From Flavobacterium fluvii (GTDB taxonomy: Bacteria; Bacteroidota; Bacteroidia; Flavobacteriales; Flavobacteriaceae), in contig NZ_FQWB01000001.1 in the NCBI RefSeq assembly GCF_900129545.1, positions 310,001-374,000 of the forward strand: a stretch of DNA of 64,000 bases, written 5' to 3'. Shown piece after piece: positions 17,960-26,006 of the stretch. The position numbers and the translations under genes are program-made. How positions within the stretch are numbered: position 1 is the first letter of the stretch; each line of letters starts with the position of its first letter. The notes below the pieces were generated by a model that worked only from the letters and a program-made list of their open reading frames with translations, was not told the DNA's origin and did no database searches.

Positions 17960-18388
17960 ATGTATGCAATCGTAGAGATAGCAGGGCAACAGTTCAAAGT
18001 TAGCAAAGACCTAAAGGTTTACGTTCACCGTTTGGCAAATGAAGAAGGTTCGAAAGTTTCTTTCGACAAAGTTTATTTGTTAGATGACAACGGTTCAATC
18101 ACAATAGGCGCCCCAGCTATAGAAGGTGCTTCAGTAGAAGCCAAAGTGTTACAACACTTAAAAGGAGATAAAGTAATCGTTTTCAAAAAGAAAAGAAGAA
18201 AAGGGTACAAAAAGAGAAACGGTCACAGACAGTATCTTACTCAAATTGTAATCGAAGGCATTACAGCTTCAGGAACTAAAAAAGCAGCTCCTAAAAAAGA
18301 AGCAGTAGCTACAGAAGAAGTTGCAGAAGCAGCTCCAAAAGCTAAAAAAGCGGCTCCAAAAGCCAAAAAAGAAGACACACAAGAATAA
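17960..18388 (+). CDS. rplU: 50S ribosomal protein L21
   Basis: A 142-residue L21 (MYAIVEIAGQQFKVSKD, then FKKKRRKGYKKRNGHRQYLT), which binds 23S rRNA in the large subunit. The conserved body ends near residue 103; residues about 106-142 are an Ala/Lys/Glu-rich tail (AAPKAKKAAPKAKK) beyond the usual length, a common extension in Bacteroidota. It is followed after 23 bases by rpmA, the standard pair. Confidence 0.97.
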   Translation: MYAIVEIAGQQFKVSKDLKVYVHRLANEEGSKVSFDKVYLLDDNGSITIGAPAIEGASVEAKVLQHLKGDKVIVFKKKRRKGYKKRNGHRQYLTQIVIEGITASGTKKAAPKKEAVATEEVAEAAPKAKKAAPKAKKEDTQE

Positions 18389-18411
18389 TAACAATATAAA
18401 ACTAATACGTC

Positions 18412-18672
18412 ATGGCTCACAAGAAAGGTGTCGGTAGTTCCAAGAATGGTAGAGAATCAGAATCAAAACGTTTAGGCGTTAAGATTTTTGGTGGACAAGC
18501 TGCTATTGCAGGGAACATCATCGTAAGACAAAGAGGTTCAAAACATAATCCAGGTGAAAACGTTTACATTAGTAAAGATCACACACTACACGCAAGAGTA
18601 GATGGAGTTGTTTTCTTCCAAAAGAAAAGAGATAACAAATCTTATGTATCTATACTTCCATTCGAAGCATAA
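18412..18672 (+). CDS. rpmA: 50S ribosomal protein L27
   Basis: An 86-residue L27 with [20 protein letters not shown] at the N-terminus, which reaches the peptidyl transferase centre, and [20 protein letters not shown] in the body. No N-terminal prepeptide is present, so the mature protein starts at Met/Ala. It is the second gene of the rplU operon and ends in a strong terminator. Confidence 0.98.
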   Translation: MAHKKGVGSSKNGRESESKRLGVKIFGGQAAIAGNIIVRQRGSKHNPGENVYISKDHTLHARVDGVVFFQKKRDNKSYVSILPFEA

Positions 18673-18693
18673 TCATCAAGATATTATTTTTAC

Positions 18694-18731
18694 AAAAAAA
18701 ACCGTTTCGATAATCGAAACGGTTTTTTTTT
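18694..18731 (+). terminator. Terminator after rpmA
   Basis: A long hairpin (AAACCGTTTCGAT with ATCGAAACGGTTT) with a run of T. Confidence 0.92.
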
Positions 18732-18814
18732 CCAAATTTTAAACACAATAAAAGAATAAATTACGACAAAGACAGAAACGTTTAATTTCTCCAAACCAAA
18801 TATAAAGCAAACAT

Positions 18815-18850
18815 AAAAAAAGGCTCTTCATCACTGAAAAGCCTTTTTTT
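18815..18850 (-). terminator. Terminator for the ferredoxin/Fe-S operon
   Basis: AAAAAAAGGC and GCCTTTTTTT flank a 16-base loop containing a short inner stem. On the minus strand it ends in T, just after the last ferredoxin gene. Confidence 0.75.
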
Positions 18851-18865
18851 ATGTGTTTTTATTAA

Positions 18866-19192
18866 CTAAAACAATGGAGCCAGTTCAATTTCCAAACCTT
18901 CCAAATCAGGAGTAATCGGAATTTGGCAACTCAAACGACTATTGGATTTGACATGCAATAATCTGGAAAGAGTACCCAATTCTTCTTCTCTTTTTTCAGG
19001 TAAGTCAACATCGTTTTGGACATAACACTGACAGGTATGACACATCAGCTTTCCTCCACACATTCCAACAGTTCCCAAAGGCTCCAACTCATAAGCCTGA
19101 ATCACTTGCATCAAGTTCAGCCCCATATCGGTAGGGACTTTTACTTCATGTGCCTGACCTTTGCGGTCCGTAATTTTTATTGATATATCCAT
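18866..19192 (-). CDS. 2Fe-2S ferredoxin (adrenodoxin type), second of a tandem pair
   Basis: A 108-residue ferredoxin with four cluster cysteines at 45, 51, 54 and 89 (GMCGGKLMCHTCQCY and RLSCQIPI), the Cys-x5-Cys-x2-Cys-xn-Cys pattern of adrenodoxin/Isc-type Fdx. It transfers single electrons, probably for Fe-S assembly. It lies 72 bases downstream of a paralogue of nearly equal length and shares with it KIxDRxGxxHE, VQAYEL/CKAYEL and CYV blocks, so the pair arose by duplication. Confidence 0.93.
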   Translation of the reverse strand: MDISIKITDRKGQAHEVKVPTDMGLNLMQVIQAYELEPLGTVGMCGGKLMCHTCQCYVQNDVDLPEKREEELGTLSRLLHVKSNSRLSCQIPITPDLEGLEIELAPLF

Positions 19193-19264
19193 TTTTAAAA
19201 TCGAGTATAGGATAACTTAATGGCAAAAAATTGATTTTGAAAGACCAATAAATGCGTAGATTTT

Positions 19265-19582
19265 TTAAGATTCAGGTGCCAATTCTAATTCAAGACCTTC
19301 CAATTCCATGGTAATGGGAATTTGACACCCCAAACGACTATTTGGTTTCACGTGAAAAGCTTCTGAAAGCATGGCTTCTTCATCATCTCCCATTGTAGGC
19401 AACTCCACTTCATTAAGAACATAGCACTGACAGGAAGCACACATTGCCATTCCGCCACAAGTTCCTTCCACGGGAAGCTCATAAGCCTTGCAAAGTTCCA
19501 TAATATTCATTGCCATGTCTGTTGGAGCTTGCAGTTCATGCATAGTTCCTTCTCGGTCTTTTATTTTTATTAATACATCCAT
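19265..19582 (-). CDS. 2Fe-2S ferredoxin (adrenodoxin type), first of a tandem pair
   Basis: A 105-residue ferredoxin with cluster cysteines 42, 48, 51 and 86 (GTCGGMAMCASCQCY and RLGCQIPI). It differs from its downstream paralogue in the acidic loop (PTMGDDEEAMLSEAF). It follows the NifU-like gene by 83 bases in the same direction, which links it to Fe-S cluster assembly. Confidence 0.93.
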   Translation of the reverse strand: MDVLIKIKDREGTMHELQAPTDMAMNIMELCKAYELPVEGTCGGMAMCASCQCYVLNEVELPTMGDDEEAMLSEAFHVKPNSRLGCQIPITMELEGLELELAPES

Positions 19583-19665
19583 TCTTTTAGGTACTGGGAT
19601 TTGTGGGTAATGTTTTGTTCAATTGTGTTTTGTATGCATTGAAAACAGGGTCAAACCATAATTTT

Positions 19666-19905
19666 CTAGGCAATATTGACAACAGTTTCTATTTGTGGAG
19701 CATATTTTTTGATAGTGGTTTCCACGCCTGCCCTTAGCGTCATGTGACTCACGCTACAACTGTTACATGCTCCTTCAAGACGAACGGTTACATGTTTGTC
19801 ATCTTCGATAGAGACAAGCTTGATGTCGCCTCCGTCAGAATTTAAAAAAGGCCTGATTTCTTCAAGTGCCTTTAGAACATTACTCGTAATTTCTTCTGTT
19901 GTCAT
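19666..19905 (-). CDS. NifU C-terminal-domain protein (Nfu-type Fe-S carrier)
   Basis: A 79-residue protein that is nothing but a Nfu domain: ALEEIRPFLNSDGGDIKLV and the cluster-binding CxxC (Cys47 and Cys50 in GACNSCSVSHMTLRAGVE). Nfu proteins hold a [4Fe-4S] cluster between two subunits and pass it to target enzymes. It starts 37 bases after mrp ends, so mrp and nfu are cotranscribed, matching the functional link between them. Confidence 0.94.
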   Translation of the reverse strand: MTTEEITSNVLKALEEIRPFLNSDGGDIKLVSIEDDKHVTVRLEGACNSCSVSHMTLRAGVETTIKKYAPQIETVVNIA

Positions 19906-19942
19906 TTTTATATTTTAATCACCATCAAGGCGAATTTCAAGA

Positions 19943-21070
19943 TTATTTTTTTACTGATGAACAACCTGCCATTGTTGTTATTTTTACAGCTTCGGTAGCA
20001 GGTAAATTCTCGTTTCTGCTTACTACTTGCTCAACTACGTTTCTGGTAATTTCTTCAAAAACAGTTTCTATGACAGAACCCGTTTGCATTGCTGCCGGAC
20101 GACCAAAATCTCCAGCTTCACGGATAGATTGCACGATTGGAACTTCTCCCAAAAATGGCACCGCCAAATCTTCTGCAAGATTTTTTGCTCCTTCTTTTCC
20201 AAAAATATAATATTTGTTGCTTGGCAATTCTTCTGGTGTGAAATAGGCCATGTTTTCTATAATTCCCAAAACAGGAACATTTATGGCTTCAGACATAAAC
20301 ATGGCAACACCTTTCTTGGCATCGGCAAGAGCCACCGCCTGCGGCGTACTCACCACAACAACACCCGTAATAGGCAAAGCCTGAACAATGGACAAATGAA
20401 TATCCCCAGTTCCCGGCGGCAAATCAATCAACAAGAAGTCCAGTTCACCCCATTCGGCATCAAAAATCATTTGGTTTAATGCTTTTGCCGCCATTGGCCC
20501 ACGCCACATAACGGCTTGACTTGGAGAAGTAAAAAATCCTATTGAAAGTATTTTTATATCATAACTTTCGATAGGTTTCATTTTTGACCTTCCATCCACT
20601 TCTACAGAAAGTGGTTTTGCACTTTCCACATCAAACATCATGGGCATTGAGGGACCATAAATGTCGGCATCCAGAATTCCCACCGAGAATCCCATTTTTG
20701 CCAGCGATACCGCCAAATTTGCCGTAACGGTAGATTTTCCCACCCCTCCTTTTCCGGAGGCAACAGCGATAATATTTTTTATTCCAGGAATAGCTTTCCC
20801 TTTAATTTCCTCTTTGTGTGGAGTTTCAACTTTAACGTTGATTTTTACTTTGGCCTCAGGCGAAACCAATGCCAAAATAGTTTTTGTAATGTCTTCTTCT
20901 GCACGTTTTCGGATGTGCAAAGCTGGAGCATGCAAAACCAAATCTACCACTACTTCATCTCCAAAAGTGATTACGTTTGCAACGGCACCGCTTTCCACCA
21001 TATTTTTGCCCTCTCCTGCAACAGAGATGGTTTCTAATGCTTTAAGTATTTCTTTTCTATCTAATTTCAT
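19943..21070 (-). CDS. mrp: Mrp/ApbC-type P-loop ATPase, Fe-S carrier
   Basis: A 375-residue Mrp/NBP35 family protein: N-terminal DUF59/MIP18 domain (about 1-85), deviant Walker A SGKGGVGKST (about 105-114), switch DLPPGTGD and IIENMAYFTPEELPSNKYY. Most Mrp proteins carry CxxC after the ENM(S/A)YF motif for a bridging cluster; here that position has no cysteine. The only cysteine is the third residue of the C-terminal CSSVKK. The fourth gene in the operon order is followed by nfu and two ferredoxins, so an Fe-S role is well supported by context. A TAnnTTTG box lies 72 bases upstream. Confidence 0.93.
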   Translation of the reverse strand: MKLDRKEILKALETISVAGEGKNMVESGAVANVITFGDEVVVDLVLHAPALHIRKRAEEDITKTILALVSPEAKVKINVKVETPHKEEIKGKAIPGIKNIIAVASGKGGVGKSTVTANLAVSLAKMGFSVGILDADIYGPSMPMMFDVESAKPLSVEVDGRSKMKPIESYDIKILSIGFFTSPSQAVMWRGPMAAKALNQMIFDAEWGELDFLLIDLPPGTGDIHLSIVQALPITGVVVVSTPQAVALADAKKGVAMFMSEAINVPVLGIIENMAYFTPEELPSNKYYIFGKEGAKNLAEDLAVPFLGEVPIVQSIREAGDFGRPAAMQTGSVIETVFEEITRNVVEQVVSRNENLPATEAVKITTMAGCSSVKK

Positions 21071-21141
21071 ATATTGACCGTGATTTTCAATTGATTTTTT
21101 TCAATCGAAATATTATACTTATTTAAACTGATTCTAAAATG

Positions 21142-21149
21142 CAAATATA
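21142..21149 (-). promoter_or_regulatory. -7 box (TATATTTG) for mrp-nfu-ferredoxin operon
   Basis: Reverse complement of CAAATATA; no convincing -33 TTG. Confidence 0.5.
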
Positions 21150-21242
21150 CTATGAAAAGTTCTTATTCTAAAGCTTTTGGGAATGATTTATTACAACCCA
21201 AATCGCATACTTTTAATGTTTTTCAACGAAATATTTAGATAT

Positions 21243-21575
21243 CTAAAAACTCATTTCTGGCTCCCAAAAATGTTTTTCGAAATCAACAATCTGATTGTCC
21301 ACCACCACGATTCCTTCGCTTTCCAGCAATTGCTGCATTAGATTGGTTCCGTCAAAATGGTGTTTCCCGGTAAGCAACCCTTTCCTGTTTACCACTCGAT
21401 GTGCGGGAACATCTTCCAAGTTATGCGCTGCATTCATTGCCCAGCCCACCATTCGAGCCGATCGAGCCGATCCCAATACTTTTGCAATCGCACCATAAGA
21501 AGTGACTTTTCCATAAGGAATTTGTCTGGCAACGGCATAAACTCTTTCGAAGAAATTATCGTTTGGCCTGCTCAT
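21243..21575 (-). CDS. Alkyltransferase-like protein (ATL), MGMT family lacking the active Cys
   Basis: A 110-residue member of the O6-alkylguanine-DNA alkyltransferase family, only the DNA-binding domain (QIPYGKVTSYGAIAKVLG, SARMVGWAMN). The PCHRV active site reads PAHRV (residues 57-61), so alkyl transfer is impossible. Family members with a Trp or Ala here (ATL, E. coli YbaZ) bind O6-alkylguanine and hand it to nucleotide excision repair. It begins one base after the stop of a LysE-family gene, so the two are cotranscribed; the reason is not apparent. Confidence 0.9.
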   Translation of the reverse strand: MSRPNDNFFERVYAVARQIPYGKVTSYGAIAKVLGSARSARMVGWAMNAAHNLEDVPAHRVVNRKGLLTGKHHFDGTNLMQQLLESEGIVVVDNQIVDFEKHFWEPEMSF

Positions 21576-21576
21576 T

Positions 21577-22209
21577 TTACCAATAATAATTGATGATATT
21601 GATCAAGGTAATTATGGAAACCAATCCGGTAATGCTCCCGATGATGGTATTCATGTTTTTCATGATATAATCTCTCTTGCTTTCAATTCTGTTAAAGAAA
21701 GAAATATAAACATAAAAAACCAAAAAAGAACCCATTACAGACCCAATCACGAAGATAAAAATGGAGGTTAGGTCGAATAAAAACAACTTGTAAGAAGCCA
21801 AGCTTATACAAACAAAAACATAATAAGGAATGGGGAAAAAGTTGAGTGCCGAAAGCAGCATCCCCAGAAAAAACCTTTTGGTTTTACTTCTTTTTTTCAA
21901 TTTCTTTGTTTTGCCCGTGGGTGCTTTGGCAATTCCCAAAAAATAAATAGTCAAAGCCGTAAATATGCCAAACCCTATTTCGCGCAACAAAGTCACTATA
22001 TCCGGACGACTGTTTATAATTTTTGCAAACAAGATGGCGAAAAAAACCTGAAAAAAAATAACCAGTATTGCTCCAAAAACAAACCATAACGCATTCCGTT
22101 TTCCTTCTTTATGGTTTACTTTTGCGGCAGTCATATTGATTAATCCCGGAGGAATAATACCTATAAAAGCACTAATAAAACCGAAAAATATTGGCGTTAT
22201 ATAATTCAT
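21577..22209 (-). CDS. LysE-family translocator
   Basis: A 210-residue membrane protein with about six TM segments; the N-terminal GFISAFIGIIPPGLINMTAA resembles the GxxxGxxPGP region of LysE/RhtB exporters (here IPPGLIN). These export amino acids or related compounds. First gene of a two-gene unit with the ATL gene. Substrate not predictable. Confidence 0.8.
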   Translation of the reverse strand: MNYITPIFFGFISAFIGIIPPGLINMTAAKVNHKEGKRNALWFVFGAILVIFFQVFFAILFAKIINSRPDIVTLLREIGFGIFTALTIYFLGIAKAPTGKTKKLKKRSKTKRFFLGMLLSALNFFPIPYYVFVCISLASYKLFLFDLTSIFIFVIGSVMGSFLVFYVYISFFNRIESKRDYIMKNMNTIIGSITGLVSIITLINIINYYW

Positions 22210-22237
22210 TTATGAATGTGTCAGCGTTGAAAAACGA

Positions 22238-22915
22238 CTATTCTTTTATTTTAAATTGAATGTACGTAATGGCTTTGTTAATTTCTAAATATTGTTTTTC
22301 GTAAAAAGTCTGAAAAGCAGTCACCTCCTCTGGACTTCCTTCGTTCACATAGACATTATGGTTGGCATACAAAACCTCGTGACCTTCGCCGTGCAACAAC
22401 CCCAAGGTGTAACCGTGCATGAATTCGCTGTCGGTTTTCAAGTTGACAACTCCGTCTTTTTTGAGGATTTTTTTATACAATTGCAGAAATTCCGAATTGG
22501 TCATCCTGTGTTTGGTGCGTTTGTATTTGATTTGGGGATCCGGAAAAGTAATCCAAATCTCGTCCACTTCGTTTTCGGCAAAAACATGATTGATTAATTC
22601 GATTTGGGTGCGAATAAAAGCCACGTTATGCAATCCCGTTTCCACGGCAGTCTTGGCTCCACGCCAAAAACGCGCTCCTTTGATGTCGATTCCAACGAAA
22701 TTCTTATTGGGATATCTTTCGGCCAAACCAACGGAATATTCGCCTTTGCCACAGCCTAATTCAATAACTATTGGATTATCATTTTTGAAGAAATCTTTGT
22801 TCCATTTGCCCCTGAGCGGAAACAAATCGCCCACTACTTCTTCTCTTGAAGGTTGAAAAACATTGTTGAATGTTTCGTTTTCCTTGAATCTTTTTAACTT
22901 GTTTTTACTTCCCAC
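22238..22915 (-). CDS. trmB: tRNA (guanine(46)-N7)-methyltransferase
   Basis: A 225-residue TrmB: SAM motif VIELGCGKGEYS, VGIDIKGARFWRGAKTA, and FPDPQIKYKRTKHRM, the TrmB signature (usually FPDPxPKxRHxKRR). It methylates G46 in the variable loop of several tRNAs. Length is normal. A TTG-N23-TAATTTTG promoter lies at 22936-22969 on the same strand. Confidence 0.95.
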   Translation of the reverse strand: MGSKNKLKRFKENETFNNVFQPSREEVVGDLFPLRGKWNKDFFKNDNPIVIELGCGKGEYSVGLAERYPNKNFVGIDIKGARFWRGAKTAVETGLHNVAFIRTQIELINHVFAENEVDEIWITFPDPQIKYKRTKHRMTNSEFLQLYKKILKKDGVVNLKTDSEFMHGYTLGLLHGEGHEVLYANHNVYVNEGSPEEVTAFQTFYEKQYLEINKAITYIQFKIKE

Positions 22916-22935
22916 GTTTATGTTGAATATTTCGG

Positions 22936-22969
22936 CAAAATTAAGGAAATATATAAGACGGAATCCAAA
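22936..22969 (-). promoter_or_regulatory. Promoter of trmB (TTG-N23-TAATTTTG)
   Basis: Box TAATTTTG on the minus strand (22936-22943), TTG complement CAA at 22967-22969; 23-base spacer is the upper limit of the consensus. Confidence 0.5.
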
Positions 22970-22971
22970 TC

Positions 22972-25473
22972 CTATTTCTTTTTAGTGGTTTGTTTTTCTT
23001 GAGAGGCTTCTTCAGATACTTTGCCTAATTTTATTTTGGTTTCTCCGTTTTTTCCGTCAACCACAAGCAAGTTTACGACGATTCCTTTGTACCGAGCCGC
23101 TTCCCTGGCCTTGGCGTCGGTAATCTTGTAATCGTCTTTTGGGTTTCTCAAAGGAATTCTCACCCCCAAATTCGTTCCTGTATGAGACAAGGAATAGGTT
23201 CCTTTGGCGTCTAAATTCAAAACATTGGACGTTATTTTAAATTCTTTAACCGTTATTACATCTCCTTTTACGGTCGTGATTCCATATAAATCGCTAAAAG
23301 CGATATTGCTCACGTCCCTATTCGAAAAAGCCACTTTCCCTATTTTTTGAATCGGTCCAAAATTGACCAAAGCACCATTTTTTATCTGAAAATTAAAATT
23401 TCCAGCAAGCGAGCTTTTCACCAAATCTCTTTTGGCATTGAGAACTCCCGAAAGAGAAGCATTGAACGAAAGCTTTCCCTTGATGTCATTGGGCTTAAAA
23501 GATTTTACACCAAAATTATTGAAAGAAGCCAAAAACCTTGAAATTTCGCCATCGCTAACTTTTATATTGGATTTAAAAAGTGCCAATTCGTTTTTTGGAA
23601 CCAGCTGCGCATCAAAAGAAATAGAACTTCCGGTACTGCCTTGCATCGATCCATTTCTGACATACAAACCGCTATTGGACAACAAAATATTGACCTTGAA
23701 CTTGTTTCCCACCATTTTATTGAATGCCATTTTATCAACCAACAAATCAAGAGTAACTTTTGATTTGCTGAATACTTGCTGCAATTGACCAGAAGAATGA
23801 TTTTTGGATTTGGTTTTTTCGGGTGCCGATTTATCGTGATAAGACAAAACCGCAACAGTTTGCCTAATGTCTAAATACGGGCTGTAAATCTTCCAATTAA
23901 CCGTCATTTTTTCAGGAGCATCATAGTATAAATTGAGAAAGTTATCCACTTTCCCCTCCATTAAAACCGTGTTTACTTTGTTTTGGTATTTGATTTTTTC
24001 AATCAACAAGGCTTTTTCGGTAAAATGAAGCACAATGTCTGTTTTTTGAAAATTGATGTTTTTGGGTTTGAAATAAAAACTGGCGTTTTTAATATCGATA
24101 TTTCCCGTAAAATGGGGCTTGTTCAGCTTCAAATTAACGATATCCACTTTAAAATCAAGATTCACCTTGGCCGTTCCTTCCGAAAATTTCATTAAATCCT
24201 CGCTAATGGTGTTGTTTAATTTAACCACCTCATATTCTGAATTGAATTTGCCGGTAGCCACCGGTTTCTCCAAATTATTGATAATTGCCGACGGAATACT
24301 GATGGGAATTTCCCTGAAATCCCCCTTGAAATTAGTGATGATAACGGCAGAGTTGGCGTCATTGCAACCGGGTCCTTTTACGTAATTGTTGGTGAATTTT
24401 CCATTAAAACTGCAATTTTCGACTTCCCCATAAGAAGTTTTCAGTTGGTCGTCTTTAATCACGGCATTGACCACAATTTCAGGATCGCCCGCAACGCTCA
24501 TGTCGCCTTTTATAACGCAAGAAACCTGAAGCTGTTTTCCTAAATCAAACTTGTTGAGTTTGGAACTAATATTGTTGGACAATAAATTATAAGCATTACT
24601 CCATTTAATTTTGGTCCGAATGTCAATATCAAACAAGGAATTCCCTTTTCCAATGTTGAAATGAGCCGTAATGTCAAAAAGATCGTCCCCAATTTCCAAA
24701 TCCTCGGTAACGACACTAATCTTCTCTTGTGCATTCGAAAAATCGACTGCCAACTTGCCTACTATGGCTTTCTCTTTCACAAAACTTCCGTGTTTGGTGT
24801 TAAAGGCTAGGCTTTTGGCAAAGGTTTTTATGCGGACATCGGTTTTCCAACCTTGATCCGTGTATTCTATTTTAGTTTTCAGGGACTCTATTTGAAAAGA
24901 AAACAACTTTCTCCCTTTTTGATTTTCCGAAATAAAGTTGACATTTTTCAAAACCACCTCATCAATGGAAGTCGTGGTGTTGCTTTCCTTTTTTGGCTTG
25001 TTCTTTTTCGGCTTGAAGATATTGGAATTGCTGACTCCGTTTATGTCTTTAAACAAATCAATTGTCGCGTCGTTGATGACTATTTTATGAATGCTGACCT
25101 CTTTTCTCAACAACTTCAAAACATTCAAACGCACCTCGATTTCACCCGCTTTCAGCACGGGACGCTTATGAACGGCTATCAAACTGTCTTTCAGTTCGAC
25201 GTCTTTCAAGACTACGGTAAAATTAGGGAATCCTATCAAGAACTTGTATCCAATGTCGCCAATTTTGGCTTCCCCCAAAATATTCTCGTTGATTTGGGCA
25301 TTGATTTTGGAAACTATTTCGGTTTTATTCCTTTCAAAATAAATACGCAAGCCTATTGCGCCAACCAATATCAAGGCAAACAAGCCCAGAAAGAAAAACC
25401 CAACAATTTTGAATGTTCTTTTAAAACCTTTGGTTGCAAAAAAACTTTTGGCACTCTCGAAATAGTTCCCCAT
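22972..25473 (-). CDS. AsmA-family outer membrane/envelope assembly protein
   Basis: An 833-residue protein with one N-terminal TM segment (residues about 20-45, FKIVGFFFLGLFALILVGA) and a long repetitive beta-strand region typical of AsmA/TamB-like proteins: IGDIGYKFLIGFPNFTVVLKDVEL, many SFNGKF-, IDIKNASFYFKPK- and VKGDVITVKEFKITSNVLNLDAKGTY-type strands. AsmA-like proteins span the periplasm as bridge-like lipid conduits. The C-terminus is Lys-rich (KVSEEASQEKQTTKKK). No operon partner. Confidence 0.85.
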   Translation of the reverse strand: MGNYFESAKSFFATKGFKRTFKIVGFFFLGLFALILVGAIGLRIYFERNKTEIVSKINAQINENILGEAKIGDIGYKFLIGFPNFTVVLKDVELKDSLIAVHKRPVLKAGEIEVRLNVLKLLRKEVSIHKIVINDATIDLFKDINGVSNSNIFKPKKNKPKKESNTTTSIDEVVLKNVNFISENQKGRKLFSFQIESLKTKIEYTDQGWKTDVRIKTFAKSLAFNTKHGSFVKEKAIVGKLAVDFSNAQEKISVVTEDLEIGDDLFDITAHFNIGKGNSLFDIDIRTKIKWSNAYNLLSNNISSKLNKFDLGKQLQVSCVIKGDMSVAGDPEIVVNAVIKDDQLKTSYGEVENCSFNGKFTNNYVKGPGCNDANSAVIITNFKGDFREIPISIPSAIINNLEKPVATGKFNSEYEVVKLNNTISEDLMKFSEGTAKVNLDFKVDIVNLKLNKPHFTGNIDIKNASFYFKPKNINFQKTDIVLHFTEKALLIEKIKYQNKVNTVLMEGKVDNFLNLYYDAPEKMTVNWKIYSPYLDIRQTVAVLSYHDKSAPEKTKSKNHSSGQLQQVFSKSKVTLDLLVDKMAFNKMVGNKFKVNILLSNSGLYVRNGSMQGSTGSSISFDAQLVPKNELALFKSNIKVSDGEISRFLASFNNFGVKSFKPNDIKGKLSFNASLSGVLNAKRDLVKSSLAGNFNFQIKNGALVNFGPIQKIGKVAFSNRDVSNIAFSDLYGITTVKGDVITVKEFKITSNVLNLDAKGTYSLSHTGTNLGVRIPLRNPKDDYKITDAKAREAARYKGIVVNLLVVDGKNGETKIKLGKVSEEASQEKQTTKKK

Positions 25474-25536
25474 ATTCTTTATGTTTATTTTAAAATTAAA
25501 GATAATAAAAATCTTATACGGCTTAGAAATTATTTT

Positions 25537-25956
25537 TTAATCTTGCTTCAAGGCAATTTCAGCTTGAATCTTGACAATACAATCCTCCAAATTATTTTTA
25601 ATCTCCGTGCTCCAAAAGCGAATTACCGTCCAGCCTTGTTCCGTCAAATACTTGCTGACTTCAAGGTCTCGCTGCATGTTTCTTTCGATTTTCTTTTGCC
25701 AAAATTCTTGATTGCTCTTGAATCGGTTTTTCTGGGTTTCCCAATCTTTGCCGTGGAAAAATTCGCTGTCGACGAAGATGGCGATTTTGAGTTTTTTAAA
25801 AGTAAGGTCGGGTGTGCCAAAAACTTTCCGGTTGTTTTTTCGATACCGATAACCGAGATGCCACAAGGCTTTTGCCAAACGCACTTCGTCCTTGGTGTTG
25901 GTACTGCGAATGGCTCGCATAATTTTGGAACGCTGGATTGAAGTTAGATTGTCCAT
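25537..25956 (-). CDS. vsr: Vsr-type very short patch repair endonuclease
   Basis: A 139-residue Vsr family protein: MRAIRSTNTKDEVRLAKALW, LGYRYRKNN, TPDLTFKKLKIAIFVDSEFFHG, RFKSNQEFWQKKIERNM and GWTVIRFWSTEI. Vsr nicks 5' to the T of T:G mismatches that arise when 5-methylcytosine deaminates; it accompanies cytosine-5 methyltransferases. It starts 50 bases downstream of the cytosine-5 methyltransferase stop, completing a three-gene restriction-modification locus. Zn-binding Cys/His of E. coli Vsr are not evident. Confidence 0.9.
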   Translation of the reverse strand: MDNLTSIQRSKIMRAIRSTNTKDEVRLAKALWHLGYRYRKNNRKVFGTPDLTFKKLKIAIFVDSEFFHGKDWETQKNRFKSNQEFWQKKIERNMQRDLEVSKYLTEQGWTVIRFWSTEIKNNLEDCIVKIQAEIALKQD

Positions 25957-26006
25957 AAAAAATGGATTTAAAACCTAATTCAAAGTTAGCGGTTTTATGC
26001 GGTTTA

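Noticed and set aside
24853..25941. Long plus-strand ORF (362 aa) opposite AsmA and Vsr
   Set aside because: It lies entirely antisense to two well-supported genes and resembles no family.
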